Shown here one piece after another: positions 15,057-26,939 of a stretch of DNA of 64,000 nt. The stretch is from Otis tarda (Eukaryota > Chordata > Aves > Otidiformes > Otididae): NCBI GenBank assembly GCA_026413225.1, contig CM048591.1:48159239-48223238 (forward strand), in the 5' to 3' direction. The notes beneath the pieces were generated by a model. That model made no database searches. It worked only from the letters and a program-made list of their open reading frames with translations, and had not been told where the DNA came from. Every line of letters starts with the position of its first letter. Position 1 is the stretch's first letter. A program made the translations under genes and the position numbers.

Positions 15057-15377
15057 TGAGTTCTTGAATTCTTCTGAGTTGCTTCACACAACTCAAGCTG
15101 ATGTTTTGCCTGATGAACAGTTGAGCATTTTATTTTATTTTGAAAGTTTCACTGTTCAACACAGCATTTTTTTTTCCTGTTTTGACTAATGCATGCGATT
15201 TCTGATTCTGCATTGTAAATTTATTATACTGCCTTCAGGTTGTATGATGAAGTTCAACTTCAGTAGAAAAAAAGCTTTTTTTTTCACTGCTTTCAATATG
15301 AAGAAAAGCAGGTGAAACTACTGTAAAAATGAGCTTGCAGGTGGAACATAGAGCAATTACCCTAACTCCTTTTAACT

Positions 15378-16044
15378 AACCAGGCCAAGTGCAAGGTCCT
15401 GCACCTGGGTCGTGGCAATCCCAGGCACAAATACAGGCTGGGCGGAGAATGGATTGAGAGCAGCCCTGAGGAGAAAGACTTGGGAGTGCTGGTAGACGAG
15501 AGGCTCAACATGAGCGGGCAATGCGCCCTTGCAGCCCAGAAGGCCAACCGCATCCTGGGCTGCATCAGGAGGAGCGTGGCCAGCAGGTCGAGGGAGGTGA
15601 TTCTGCCCCTCTACTCTGCCCTGGTGAGACCCCACCTGGAGTACTGCGTCCAGTTCTGGAGCCCCCAACACAAGAAGGACATGGCCCAGTTGGAAAGGGT
15701 CCAGAGGAGGGCCACCAAGATGATCAGAGGGCTGGAGCACCTCTCCTGTGAGAACAGGCTGAGAGAGTTGGGGCTGTTCAGCCTGGAGAAGAGGAGGCTC
15801 CGGGGAGACCTGATAGCGGTCTTCCAATACCTCAAGGGGGCCTACAGGAAAGATGGGGAGAAACTGTTCAGTAGGGCCTGTTGTGATAGGACAAGGGGTA
15901 ATGGGTTTAAATTAGAAGGAGGTAGGTTTAGATTAGATATTAGAAAAAAATTTTTTACAATGAGAGTTGTAGAGCACTGGAACAGGTTGCCCAGAGAGGT
16001 GGTGGATGCCCCATCCCTGGAAGTGTTCTATGAACTTCATGAGG
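15378..16044 (+). mobile_element. CR1 LINE fragment, 3' part of ORF2, rearranged at both ends
   Basis: The sequence matches the C-terminal part of CR1 ORF2, downstream of the reverse transcriptase catalytic core. Recognisable stretches are [12 protein letters not shown] near the start, [17 protein letters not shown] in the middle and [18 protein letters not shown] at the end. The frame stays open for about 190 codons from 15480 to 16055 without a stop, so the copy is fairly young or well preserved. It has no CR1 3' UTR or terminal repeat, which is unusual because target-primed copies normally keep the 3' end. At 16031-16044 there is a 14-bp piece that is the reverse complement of CR1 sequence lying immediately upstream of this fragment's 5' break. 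That implies an inversion or template switch at the junction. No ATG begins the open frame, so it is not a gene. Confidence 0.9.
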
Positions 16045-16373
16045 AAGTAGAATAACCCTCATAACCCTGAGGTTATGAAGTAACTGCAGACAGAGTACTT
16101 TAGCCCAGAAGGAGAAGTTCACAGGGACAGGAATTTTCTCAAAATACAGAGAATGTTCTTGAATTTGTGTTAGTCACAAAAATAGAAGTAGTGGGCCAGC
16201 CCAAAGGTTGAATTAGACAAGAACTTAGTCTCTGAGAGCTGTGAAAGGTGCTTGTGTGTGCGTGTATGTGTGTGTGCATGTAAAATTGTGCTGTCTTCAT
16301 TGCAGCATGAAGTTTCCTGTTTGCTTTTGAAAGTTTTCACTTCCTTTTCTGAAGCACCCAGCCACTATTACTC

Positions 16374-16394
16374 TTTTTTTTTTTTTTTTTTTTT
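16374..16394. repeat. Poly-T tract of 21 bases
   Basis: An uninterrupted T run. No retroposed body is recognised next to it, so it is listed only as a homopolymer. Confidence 0.9.
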
Positions 16395-18672
16395 CATATT
16401 TCATAGAATAAGCAAGAGGAAAAGAGAGGGACAGGGATGTTTGTGCTGTTACTGAAGAAGTGATCTGTGGATCATCTGTCAGGATTTCTCCTGACACTTC
16501 CCCTGTTCCCAAGATCCTAGAAGAAGAAGGAGAGGGTGCTATTTGGAGAATGGTGTCTGAAGGAGGTGCTCAGACTTTCCTCCTCATGCATGCTTCTACT
16601 AAAAAGCTAGAGTGATGGAGAAGTGTTGTTAGTTTCTTGTTCTTCTCAGTGTATATTTATTGAGCAGTGGAGCAGTATCTCTGTTCCCTAAACAAATGAT
16701 GGAATGTATTTTGCAACAAAGATCAGAAAAATAAAGATTATAATTTTATGTACTTTGAGTTTAAACAGGATGTCTTCCCCCTTTTTGAGTGTCTACACGC
16801 AAAACCTCTTGCTAATCTAGCTGATTCAAAACATGACCTTTTATCATTTTTCTCTCTGCTTTTTAAGAAGGCAGTCAGTCTCAGGAAATCAATTAACTCC
16901 TTAAAAATGTTTCTCTGCAGTGCCTTCTGCTTTCTTTGTCACTCTAACTAAACATAGATTCATATTTTCACTATATATATATTGATATATACAAATATTT
17001 TTTATTACTAGATAAAAATGTCAGTATAAGACATCTCAATTAATGCAAACACACTGGGCCTATCTGTGCATTCCCAGCCATGCCCCGTGTCCTTAACATC
17101 TGCTAGGCTCCATTTAAGTGATTGTTGTCCATATGGTAAGTCCATGAAAGAATGACAGATCAATGATATAACTGCCTGCAGTAGCTGCTGATGCTTGCAA
17201 ACTGTTCATTCAATGAAAGCAAGAGATAAGTAATTATTCCGAATCATGTTACCGAGAACAAATCTCCTCACTGAGCACTAGGTTAATTAATTTTCTACTG
17301 TATTAATTATGTAGCTTTGCCTGTGGTGCTCTGCTGCAACACAGTGCAAGCTGTCTCACAAAAGTAGTAGGCAAGAAGAACTTAGCAGGGGAAGAAGCTA
17401 ATTCTTAGTAAGTGTTAAAATCTGCTTTTAGCTGCACCCATCAGACGAGTTGTGAAAAGTAATCATAAAAGTTAGCTTAGGTATATTGACGATGAGAAGT
17501 ATAAATTTCAAACCAACCTCCAGATTTACATGCAGCAGCATGTCTGGTAATGTGTCAATACAGAGCATTTACAAAGGGAGGGGGGAAAAAAGGCCTAAAA
17601 TCTATGCCCCTGAACTCTCCAGAATATACTGGTTTATGCTTCTGGCAACAGTCAGTGGAGCAGGATGTACAGGAAGTTGGGACAGAGTGATTCAAAACGG
17701 TTGGATAATATAAGATACCATGTTGAAAGGTTTAACAGATTTACAAATCCAAAGCCCAGAAGCAGTTTCACTTCTGGTGCTAGAGGCTAGCTTTCCATTA
17801 CAGCAAAACAAATTGATCTGACCTACCTGTAACAGCTAATGTAAACATAAAATACAGGGTTCTTGAAAACTTGCTTACTTTTCCCATTTCCCAGCTGGAA
17901 ATAAGCACTTCATTTATTGTATGTTTCTATTTCTTGTTTGGGATTGCTTCATGTTAAATATTTATAACCAGTAAAGCTAGTAAAATGCCTGCAGAAAATT
18001 AGATAACAGATCTATCTAATAGAATTAATAGTTTGTCGTCCTTGCTCTTCCAAATGCTTTTTATAAATAGAAATAACCAATCCACAAAACTTAAACTGAG
18101 ATATTATGTTTTGGATAAAAGAAAACACAGAGATAAACATTCCCAGATTAGTTTGTTTTTATTTTGTTTCTATTTTTCACAAACTCAAGGAGTTGTGTTT
18201 TTGCAAGACCACAACATGCTCTACTTGAACATGTTTTGTCTTGAACCAGATATGCAAACATGCATGGAAAGCTCATATTTCAACGAGTGATCACTTGCAC
18301 AGTGGCCTGTGGTAATTTTGCAAGTACTTAGCAATGACTTTAATTATTCCAACAGTCTAGTTATTGTTTGGGATAGTAGCCAGTAAACAGTGCAAAGTGC
18401 TGAACAAAGGACAATGGTTTTGTTGCTCTTGAGGAACCTGAATTTAAGGCTAATAGATACAGAAAGTTGATCAATGCCTCCAAAAGCAAAATATTTTGCA
18501 GGAAACTGAACACAGTCCTGTTCTTCCAAGGTTTGTTACAGTCTTGGTAGTTGCTCCTGCTGGTTGCTGGCTTGCAGAGCTGATCAGAAATGGTACTTGC
18601 ATGCCACAGGAATGTTAACTATTTCAATCCCTGTTGTTTCAAGACGGAAAAAAAAGGTTGAAAACAGTAGCT

Positions 18673-18716
18673 TTTTTTTTTTTAAATTTAAACTTAGCAA
18701 CTTTTTTTTTTTTTGA
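18673..18716. repeat. Two poly-T tracts separated by a short AT spacer
   Basis: T runs of about 12 and 14 bases flank a spacer reading AAATTTAAACTTAGCAAC. A poly-A run of 17 bases lies nearby at 18827-18843. Confidence 0.8.
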
Positions 18717-21700
18717 TATCTCAAAAGGACTATTTTTACCTTGTAGTTTTCTTGTGTTTCCCAATTTTGATGATGCCTCATAACACATTTCTAATCATGG
18801 GAATCTTAAAGCCACACTAAATACACAAAAAAAAAAAAAAAAAGAGATTATGATGCAGGTAGGGATGAAGATGCTAATCATGGGCCACTTGGTCGTAGTT
18901 CAGGAGGCCAAAGTAGTGCCTAAGGCTGAAGAGCTGAGAGCTTGCTTTGGGTTGAGAAAATGAAGTGGAGCTGTGGATGCTTCAAAGAGCCAAGGAGAAG
19001 TGGTGAGGAACTGCCAGGCATGAAGGAATGAGTGGAGTGAGGCAGTGAGCATCTAGAATAAGTTAGAAGTTATGTTTGGCCACTCCAGATGCATACTTTC
19101 ACGCTTCCTATCAGACATTTAAAATTCTAAGATGTAGTGGAGATTTTAAATGAGAAATGTCACAGCCCTTGATGTGAGAAAGTAATTTTCCCTGCAGAAC
19201 AAAGAAGCCGAAAATATGCCTCTATTGCTTCTACCACAAAATATGGCTGTTTTCTTTACAGGGCCCCAGGAAGAACAGACAGCTGCTAGTCACCACCTCC
19301 TGCAGAGCTGTTTCAGCAGGAACCATCAACAGAGTTACCTTTGCTCTGCATCTCTTGGTCCACCTGCCTGCGAGCTTGTACTTTACTAGAGAGTCTTAGA
19401 GATTTGGTGTTTAAAGGGGAAAAAAAGGGCAACCTGCATTTCATGAGGGATTTCAAGTGAGAATCCCTGTGTCTGCATCACCAGCCTTGAATTCCTGTGT
19501 GCGGTGTGTGGAGTGTGGAGTAACATGTGTTAAGTGATAGTAAGCCTAGAGCAGACTACAGCTAGCACTTGGGGGAGATTTAATTTATTGTTCAGTGGAA
19601 TGAATGCTATTGTGCAGTGACAGCTGGTGCGCTGAATGACATGTGGTGACTGCTTGACTGACTCACAACAATAATGCCCAGAGAAGTTTGCACGTCAGGC
19701 TGTCTCTCAGGGGAATGTAGAGAGGAGGTGTCTTGAGGAAAGCAGGCTCCACTGTCTTTGCTATCTCAAGCCTAGCTCTTGAGCCACTTGTTTCTAATGC
19801 TGAACCACCAGGTACATTTTGAAAACGTGAAATGTTCATGTGCTAAAATGGAGCAGACTTTCCCTCTAGGTTTAATTATGTTTTCTTCCTGTAAGTGCTT
19901 TTCCTTCTCCTCTCATTGCTCAAACTACAGAACTGGTGAATATGAACAGGCAAAATTATTACATGCTTCTGGCTGCAAGACGATTGGCCTGTTTATGCTT
20001 GAAATTCCTTTCCATAGATATATTTTTACTACCTAAGTATTGGTATCTGGAATGTTTGTGTATCATCTTGTGTCACAGAGAGCACTATTACTGTCTGTAG
20101 AAATTGTAAAAGGCTTAATCCTGGACATACGTTTTCCTGATACATAACTACTTTATATACCAGTGTAATGGCAAGACAAATATGACATCAGCGTAGACTC
20201 AGCTAAGTTTATTTCTAAATGGAGATTGCTAAGTCAGTGCAAAACCATGAGTCTGGGCTGCAAGTTGCATTGCTTTTTGTCTGTGTGAATGTGGACAGAG
20301 TACCTGCAGTAAGTTTCAGAGCAAAATTGATAAAACAATCCCTGTGCCCTCATTTTGCATCAGTAGGCCTTACTTCTATGCAAGTAAACAGGTGTGTGTC
20401 TGATTTAAAGGTGATGCAGGGGACTAGGGTTATGAACCTATGAACCTATTATATTATTCAAAAATAGCCAAACAACTGGGGCCTTAAAAGTGCATGGGAT
20501 AGCAAGATACAGATGTAAAGCCTTTGAGTCAGGACCTACAGCCACGGTAAGGGTTGCATCTGAGTGTCTGGCAACGCTGTGTCCTCTTTTCTATTGTATT
20601 AATCCATGGGGCAAAAGCACTTTGCGTGTTCTGATCTGTGATGAAACAACATCCCATCCCTGATTCACAGCTCCTGTAGAAAGATAGAAGCTGAGGCTGT
20701 CGTGCGACAGCCAGTACAAGTGGATCTTGCAGTCAGATTGATGCCAGTAGAAGGCACATGTGTGTGCTCTCGCCTTGTACTGCAGTCCTCCCTCTGTCCC
20801 ATCTGTGGAACGGTTGTGCCTTTTTGGGTCCTGCACTCTGTACTGAATAAAAAAAACGTGCAAAATGGTCTGGAAAAGGCAGCAGCCAGTGAGTTGAAGT
20901 GTGAACATTTGCAAGCTTCATCTTGATCAGCATCAAGTAACTGCTGGGAACTGTACCTATAGGTACAGAGGCAGGGCAATCCAGAGCACCTAAACCAAGT
21001 GGATCACATGTTTGGTGGAGGTATTACCTTGCAAATAATGTTAGACATTTTTGAGGAGTTCATGTGAACACCAACCATCTTAGACACTTTCGGGGGCTAC
21101 AAGAGGATAACCTCACTGTATGCTCTGGTTTAACTTTAGGAAAGTTTGATATTTCAAACAAGCAGCAGAGTTTCCATTGTTCAGTGTCGGAAGGACACTA
21201 CTTTGTTTTCAGTTGGTGGAAGAACTTGGTTCCTAACAGGAGTGGCATGTTGCTACTTGCATATGCCCAGAAAAGTTGTTACATTCTTTTAAGTAGCCAA
21301 GGAAACCATCCTCAAAATGAACGCGAATAATTCAGGGCCTCTCCCTCATGTCTGCCAGCTGCACTTGGCTTACCTAAAGAAAATTCTTCCCTATTTCCTC
21401 TGTTTTGGACTTTCATTTTACAAAACACACAGGCATTGAATATGCCTCAGTTACGAGACTTATCAGAACTGACTAAATTTGCAGAAATTTGCTTCACCAT
21501 GGAATCAGTGGTGCTAAAGAGTCAGTAAAGAAGAGCCACCGTAGGAGCTTCACCGTGGCAAATGTGGCATAACTTCTAAAATGGCAGTGATGTTACTTTC
21601 ATTCACGGTAGTATAATTGACAGCAAAAGTTTACCTAATATGAAAAGAAAGTTAATCTTTTGACTTCTGCAAACAAGTGATGTCAGTTCTTTTGGCAAGG

Positions 21701-22859
21701 AGTTGTGAGTGTTTGGCTCATGGACAATTTTCTCCTGATGAACTGTAAATTTTGGTAACATGATTTTCTATCTACTCCAATTATTGCTGTGAGAAAATGC
21801 TGAAGGTCCCAGAAAATTACCCATGTGTTTCACAGTTCTCATTGCTAGGGTTGTTTTTTTTAAATGAATATTGAAATGCCTTCAGGAGAGGTACATCTTC
21901 TGCCCAGCTAACGCCACACTGATCAGCATCATGCAGATGTCTTAGAAAAATGCTTTTAATGGACTTGGCTCTTCCATCTGAGATTCTTTCTTCTCCTCCT
22001 CCACTTTCTTTTATTTTAAGTCCTTCAGCTACAGTATGTAACTGAACAGCATGATCACAATGCAGAGAAAGAATACTAAAGTAGAGAAAAGTAAACAAAT
22101 GTGGATGAATTTCCAGTGGAAGATACTTCAGAAGACAGTGTACAATGGCTTATGCTTTGATTTGTATTGCAGGCTACTGACAGTTTGACAGATTATATAT
22201 ATCTACACATTTTAAGGCAGCAATCAGTAAAAAAAAATTATAAAAGAGTTTTATGTTCCTCTTTAAGTTTGCTCTTTAAGATTAGCGTGCACAGATATGT
22301 CCACACTTATAGACTGGTGACTCAGGCATGCTTTATGTTCAAGGTGGAAGGAAAGTGCACAAGACAGGATCTTTATCATCTATGTTTGCTCACCTCAAGG
22401 TTAATTTGCAATGCATATGTTGAAGCAAAGATGCTTTTTTAGAAGAAAAGTTTATGCAAAATTAAACTTAAGTCAACAAAAGCAGATTTCAAAGCTTCAA
22501 AGCAGACTTGAAATTAAGCAAATTTCAATTTACTGATTAGTTGTTGAATTTCTAATTCAAACTTCTGATTGTGATTTATAGAATTTACTTAAATCACTCG
22601 ATACAAAGAAAAATCCACCACTTAATGTGAATTCTTTAAGTAGTCATAGTCATTTGGTCATGAAAGGATGTAACTGTAAATGATGCCCTGAACTTTTTCA
22701 TAAAGAGAAATGTAGTGAAAATTGCAGAATAAATTGAGCATTCTGAATTATTTTGTCCATTCTATTCTGTATTAATAGCTGATCAAGCATATTTTGTTGT
22801 CTTTTATTTGTTCCTGAATTTATAAATATTATCTCTGTGTCTGTCTGTGTATGTTTCTT

Positions 22860-22912
22860 CCCTTCTTCACTCCACTACCAAGCACATTGCCTGGTAGTGG
22901 AGTGAAGAAGGG
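22860..22912. repeat. Perfect 21-bp inverted repeat with 11-base loop
   Basis: The left arm at 22860-22880 is an exact reverse complement of the right arm at 22892-22912, whose core reads TGGTAGTGGAGTGAAG. The loop is AGCACATTGCC. No mismatch is present in the 21 bp. In unique sequence such a perfect snap-back most simply comes from a single template-switch mutation. It could also fold as an RNA hairpin, but no evidence of transcription is visible. Confidence 0.9.
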
Positions 22913-22946
22913 TCAAAGCCTGGTCAAAGCCCTGGTCAAAGCCCTG
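22911..22946. repeat. Short tandem repeat, three copies of (C)TGGTCAAAGCC
   Basis: Units of 10 to 12 bp built on GGTCAAAGCC repeat three times directly after the right arm of the inverted repeat. The two rearrangements therefore share a breakpoint. A locally GC-rich stretch of unknown nature follows to about 23160. Confidence 0.85.
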
Positions 22947-23948
22947 CCCATCTCCCAGTCACGCTGCAGCTGCCTGGCTCCAGCAAGCGGCTTGGGGCTT
23001 TGACTGTAGTAGAGTGTCTCCACCTCTGAGCTCCCTTCTCAGGCAGCAAGGGAATTAGGAGACAAGCCTCAGCTCTGCCTGCAGCCCGGTGCAGTCCATG
23101 GACTGACCACCAGGGCCAAGAGCTGAGACCCAGCAGCAGCACTGGGCAGATGGCTGTGCAGGTGAATAAGTTAGGAATCTCGGTACCTACTTGCCCTCAT
23201 GAAGCACCCCAAAAAAATCCTAGGTGTGCCTGGCTCTGTGAAACTTTGGTTCAATAAAAGAATAGTATTTTAGAAAGGACATACATTCTTCACTGCCTGG
23301 CACAAATATGAGTATTATGTCTCCTAACATGAACTTTTGCTAATGTTTAGACTTTTCTGTTAGAAATATTTAGACAAAATGAAAACGAAGTGTCTCAGAG
23401 GCCTCTGTGGCTGCAGCTTTTTGGTCTTAGGTCACATGGGATTACCAGTTTGTGAATGCTCCATCCCCTTCCCTCCATCATTTACCCCTTGTTGTTTACC
23501 ACTAGCCTAGGGAGAAGACTTCCTAGGATTTGCACATACAGGACTGTGCCCCATGGTTTTTATGGTCACACTTACATTAGTATTCCTAGACTTTAGGTTT
23601 GTTTAATGCAATATACAAGGTAAGCAGACAACCTACTTTGGCTCTTGCTGAAGGCTTTTGCATCCTATGCTTGTAGAGAGCTGGGGAAATCTGAGCTGGT
23701 AGTATCATTGGCAGTGGCTTTTATTATTGTCAAAAAGGAAGAGGGTTACTAACAGAGCTCCACTATGGGAGAAGTAGACTTCTGCATTTGAAAAATTTAG
23801 TAGCCACCCACATCACAAGAAGGGATTAAGTCCAGAGACTGGAGTGAGAAGAGGCATATGAAGTTCTGAGATAGGCTTTTTGGTTATTTATGTCTGTAGA
23901 TAAGGGTATTACCTGTAGTGCATTGAATGACATTGAATGTCATTGTCA

Positions 23949-24021
23949 AAGGAAAAATGCCTTTGAAAAGAAGATTGCATTTTATTAGCAATAGAGGTCA
24001 CTATTTAATAGCCATGAACAA
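23949..24021 (+). repeat. First copy of a perfect 73-bp direct duplication
   Basis: This stretch, from AAGGAAAAATGCCTTTG to GCCATGAACAA, recurs exactly at 24434-24506, 485 bp downstream in the same orientation. The sequence between the copies is not duplicated. Confidence 0.95.
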
Positions 24022-24433
24022 TTCCTGAATCTCATTTTATACTTATATCAGATCTTGGGAGATGTGGAAGTATTTCTGTAAGGCTGGACAAGGACACTGG
24101 GAATTTTTATTACCTCTGATCTCTGTCAAGATACTGGTATACAATCATAATATGACAGTCTTTTCCTAAGGGTTCTAACAGTGAAGACACTACCTTCATC
24201 CAGATTGAAAAATACATTGGTGGTTACTCCAATTTCCTAGCTATTCTGTGAAACAATCCAACTGTATCTCAACTGCTGTTGATTTCTTTCAGCTGCCTTG
24301 ATCTCTTTGCCACTGACAGGCACTTTTTCAGAAATTTAAATAAGATGTCACTGTAAAAGAATACTCTTCACTCATCCATCTGAACTGAGTGCAAACAGTG
24401 TGGGAAAAATCAACATCCATTGAGTATGGATGC

Positions 24434-24506
24434 AAGGAAAAATGCCTTTGAAAAGAAGATTGCATTTTATTAGCAATAGAGGTCACTATTTAATAGCCAT
24501 GAACAA
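24434..24506 (+). repeat. Second copy of the 73-bp direct duplication
   Basis: Identical over 73 bases to 23949-24021. Identity stops abruptly at both ends, and the complete lack of substitutions in AT-rich neutral-looking DNA suggests a recent event. Confidence 0.95.
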
Positions 24507-24722
24507 AAGATGGCTTAAAATTTGAGCTTTTCTGCCATCTAGTGGCAGAAAGTTGGTTTTGGGAGCCATGGCTCCGGTTTTATTGCTAGGCTTTGGTTCT
24601 GGGATTAAGTGAATGGAGATATTTTATGTGGAGATATTTTATTTTCTTTTAATATTTGATATAGAGAGAACGACAAAGTAAACCTTACATTTCTTCACCA
24701 AATTTTCCCAACCTTTAGGCAA

Positions 24723-24830
24723 TTCTTTTTTTTTTTCCTTTTTTTTTTCCCCCTTCTTTTTTTTTTTTTTTCCTCAGAGGGGAGAGAGAGAGAAAGGTGA
24801 GGTGAGAGAAGGGAGGTGAGGGAAGAGGAG
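24723..24830. repeat. Polypyrimidine tract followed by polypurine tract
   Basis: About 50 bases of almost pure T/C (T runs with CC and CCCCC interruptions) give way within two bases to about 55 bases of nearly pure G/A containing GAGAGAGAG. The two halves are partly complementary and could pair as a large imperfect hairpin or form a triplex. Confidence 0.8.
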
Positions 24831-26939
24831 TTGCAAGTCTCTGAGATACTAAGCATCTGTAGCTAATCCTGGGTTAGCAGTCCTCTGCACTTCTTAGATT
24901 GTGTCCTGTGGGTTTATTGAGGCTTTCAAGATGCCTTGGTAATATCTGGGATGTTATCTTTTAAAAACTTTCAAAACTGTAAACTAAAAGGACTGTACAT
25001 ACAAGTGCATCTGAAAACCCAAACCTGATCCATCTCAAAAGAGGCAACCAAATGAGTAGGAACCTCTGAAAATGGGGTGCCATTAGTTCTTAAATTATGC
25101 AGTAATCCTAGACTGCTTTCTTTAGTGTTACAAATTTGGGAATGTGATGAGTGAAAGAAGAAAAAACTGGCCTCTTCCACTTTGGCCTTGTATCCTGTTC
25201 CTGGTACAGTCTTTATCAGTAATGCCGTGATATGCCTCATATCTTACAGACTGAAAGGGACAGTCCCATTGCCTCTTAATAGTCTTATTACACAGAAGTA
25301 TAAAAAGATATCTGCAGGAAACTAGTAGATGACATCTACATACAATCTTCACTAATAGAGGTAAAGAAAGATAGCACTTTAGGGAGATGTATAATTTGGC
25401 AGTATTCATTAAGAGCAGGAACTTACATTGTGCAAGAAGCATCACTGAAATTTTTCCTTCACATATTTACTGAATAGTTACTATTTTCATGTGAGAACCT
25501 TACAGACAGAAACAATGAGGGCCTGGATACAGCTTTTCATGTCAGATGGTGTGTTGCTCTTCATAAAAAAAAAATGATTTTTTTTTTTTCTGTTATAGGT
25601 CTCTGAAGGATGAAATTATGTTAAGGTATTTGCTGACTCCTAACAGAAGTACTTGTGTTACATATTTCAAGCTGACCTTCTACCATGGTGTGACCAGCTA
25701 TCTCTTGTTCCTTATCCCCATCATGTCTTAAGAAATTCAAAACTCTGATGAGCAGTCTTATTCTCCATGATGGCTATGTCGGCATCCTTAAGGGCTCAAA
25801 CTTGTTACTGCTGTTCATTTCTGGTTACCTGTTGCAGTTGGAGGCAAATGCCTTCAAAGGTGACAAATCGAGCTATTTGCCTTGAGGAATGACAAATGCT
25901 GAGGAAAAATGGGTAGCCAGAAGGAAATAAAGTATCTCGGCATGAAACTGATAATAACACAGGATCTTGGTGCATTTTGTGCATGCACTTTCTACTGCCA
26001 TTGCTCTGAGGTATAAATCCCATGGGAAAAAATGGATGTTAAGTATGTGGAAAAGATGAGACTGCTACCAAGATGTTGTGTGCCTAAAAAATGTATGTAG
26101 GAAAGGAAAGGACATTCATCCCATGAAAAGCAATGGTGTAATTTGTTATAGTGCATCTTATGCTACAGTTGCCTGGTGTTTAGGCTATAAGCTGTACTGA
26201 AGTCGTTCATGTCACATTTTAGAAGCCCATACCAAACATTTTTCTAGAGGTTGTATAAAAATGTGGCAGTGCATGGGAGAGAGGGTCTCATAATCAATGA
26301 CAAATCTCTGAGAATATTTTGTCTCTTCTACCAAACCCAAAGCATAAGTGGTACATCATTAGTCATTCTGTTGATTAGAACTTTCTTATTAACCTGAATG
26401 TATTATAGTATAAATCTTTGCTACTGGTAGTGCTAGCAGCAAAGCTTGAGTCTGTCTCAGATGTTTTCCAGAAAACATACATTCTCTTTCCCTGTTTCCA
26501 AAAGCTGTAATAACTGCATCAGTGCTCTAGGAGGATCACTGTTTCTCAGCTGATAATATCTCACCAGTGATTTTTTTTCTCAGGCTACTCTCTGAAATAT
26601 TGCTGACTGAACAAGGTGTGATTCAGATTCCCAGAAAAAAAAAAAAGTGTCTTCCCAGCATTTCTAGTTAGTGCCAGACACTACAGAACTGTTGTGAGAA
26701 CATAAAGTCAGGAAACACAGTGTCTGCTCAGCACAGTATATTCCAGCCACTTTGCTTTCAGATTCAAGAGGACTTTAAATGAATGTTGCCAGGGACAGGG
26801 TGCACAATCTAGCCCACCACTGTCAGTATGGCACCAGTGCCAGCAACAGGCGCCCCAAACCTGGGAAAGAATTGCAAGTAAGTACAAGAGTACCTAAAAT
26901 GCAGCCCAAAGGAATTCCTATTGCTCCAGCCAGTAAGTT

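Larger units (their letters stand above)
5561..15377. other. AT-rich unique non-coding sequence
   Basis: About 9.8 kb without a recognisable gene, RNA gene or dispersed repeat. It contains only short tandem features, which are listed separately (11246-11301, 13157-13184, 15013-15056). Reading frames are below 90 codons until the CR1 fragment begins. It could be intronic or intergenic. Confidence 0.55.
16045..22859. other. AT-rich unique non-coding sequence
   Basis: No gene or dispersed repeat is recognised. A 7-bp stem (CATAACC/GGTTATG) lies at about 16060-16077, just after the CR1 fragment. Several homopolymer tracts are present and listed separately. Reading frames reach 107 codons at 20591-20914 on the minus strand, but several overlapping frames there are equally open and none resembles a known protein. 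Confidence 0.55.
22947..26939. other. Non-coding sequence with local rearrangements
   Basis: The first 200 bases are GC-rich compared with their surroundings and have no recognised identity. The rest is AT-rich and carries a 73-bp duplication and a pyrimidine/purine tract, listed separately. No gene is supported. The 100-200 bases before 26940 may already belong to the 5' part of the CR1 copy that follows, but I cannot confirm this. Confidence 0.5.

Noticed and set aside
15372..15827. 151-codon minus-strand frame
   Set aside because: Antisense shadow of the CR1 C-terminal region, which is the recognisable reading.
16374..16394. Poly-T tract as the tail of a minus-strand processed pseudogene
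   Set aside because: The sequence on its right has no recognisable transcript-derived body, and no flanking target duplication was seen.
20591..20979. Several overlapping frames of 67-107 codons on both strands
   Set aside because: None resembles a known protein, and simultaneous openness of several frames points to composition rather than coding.
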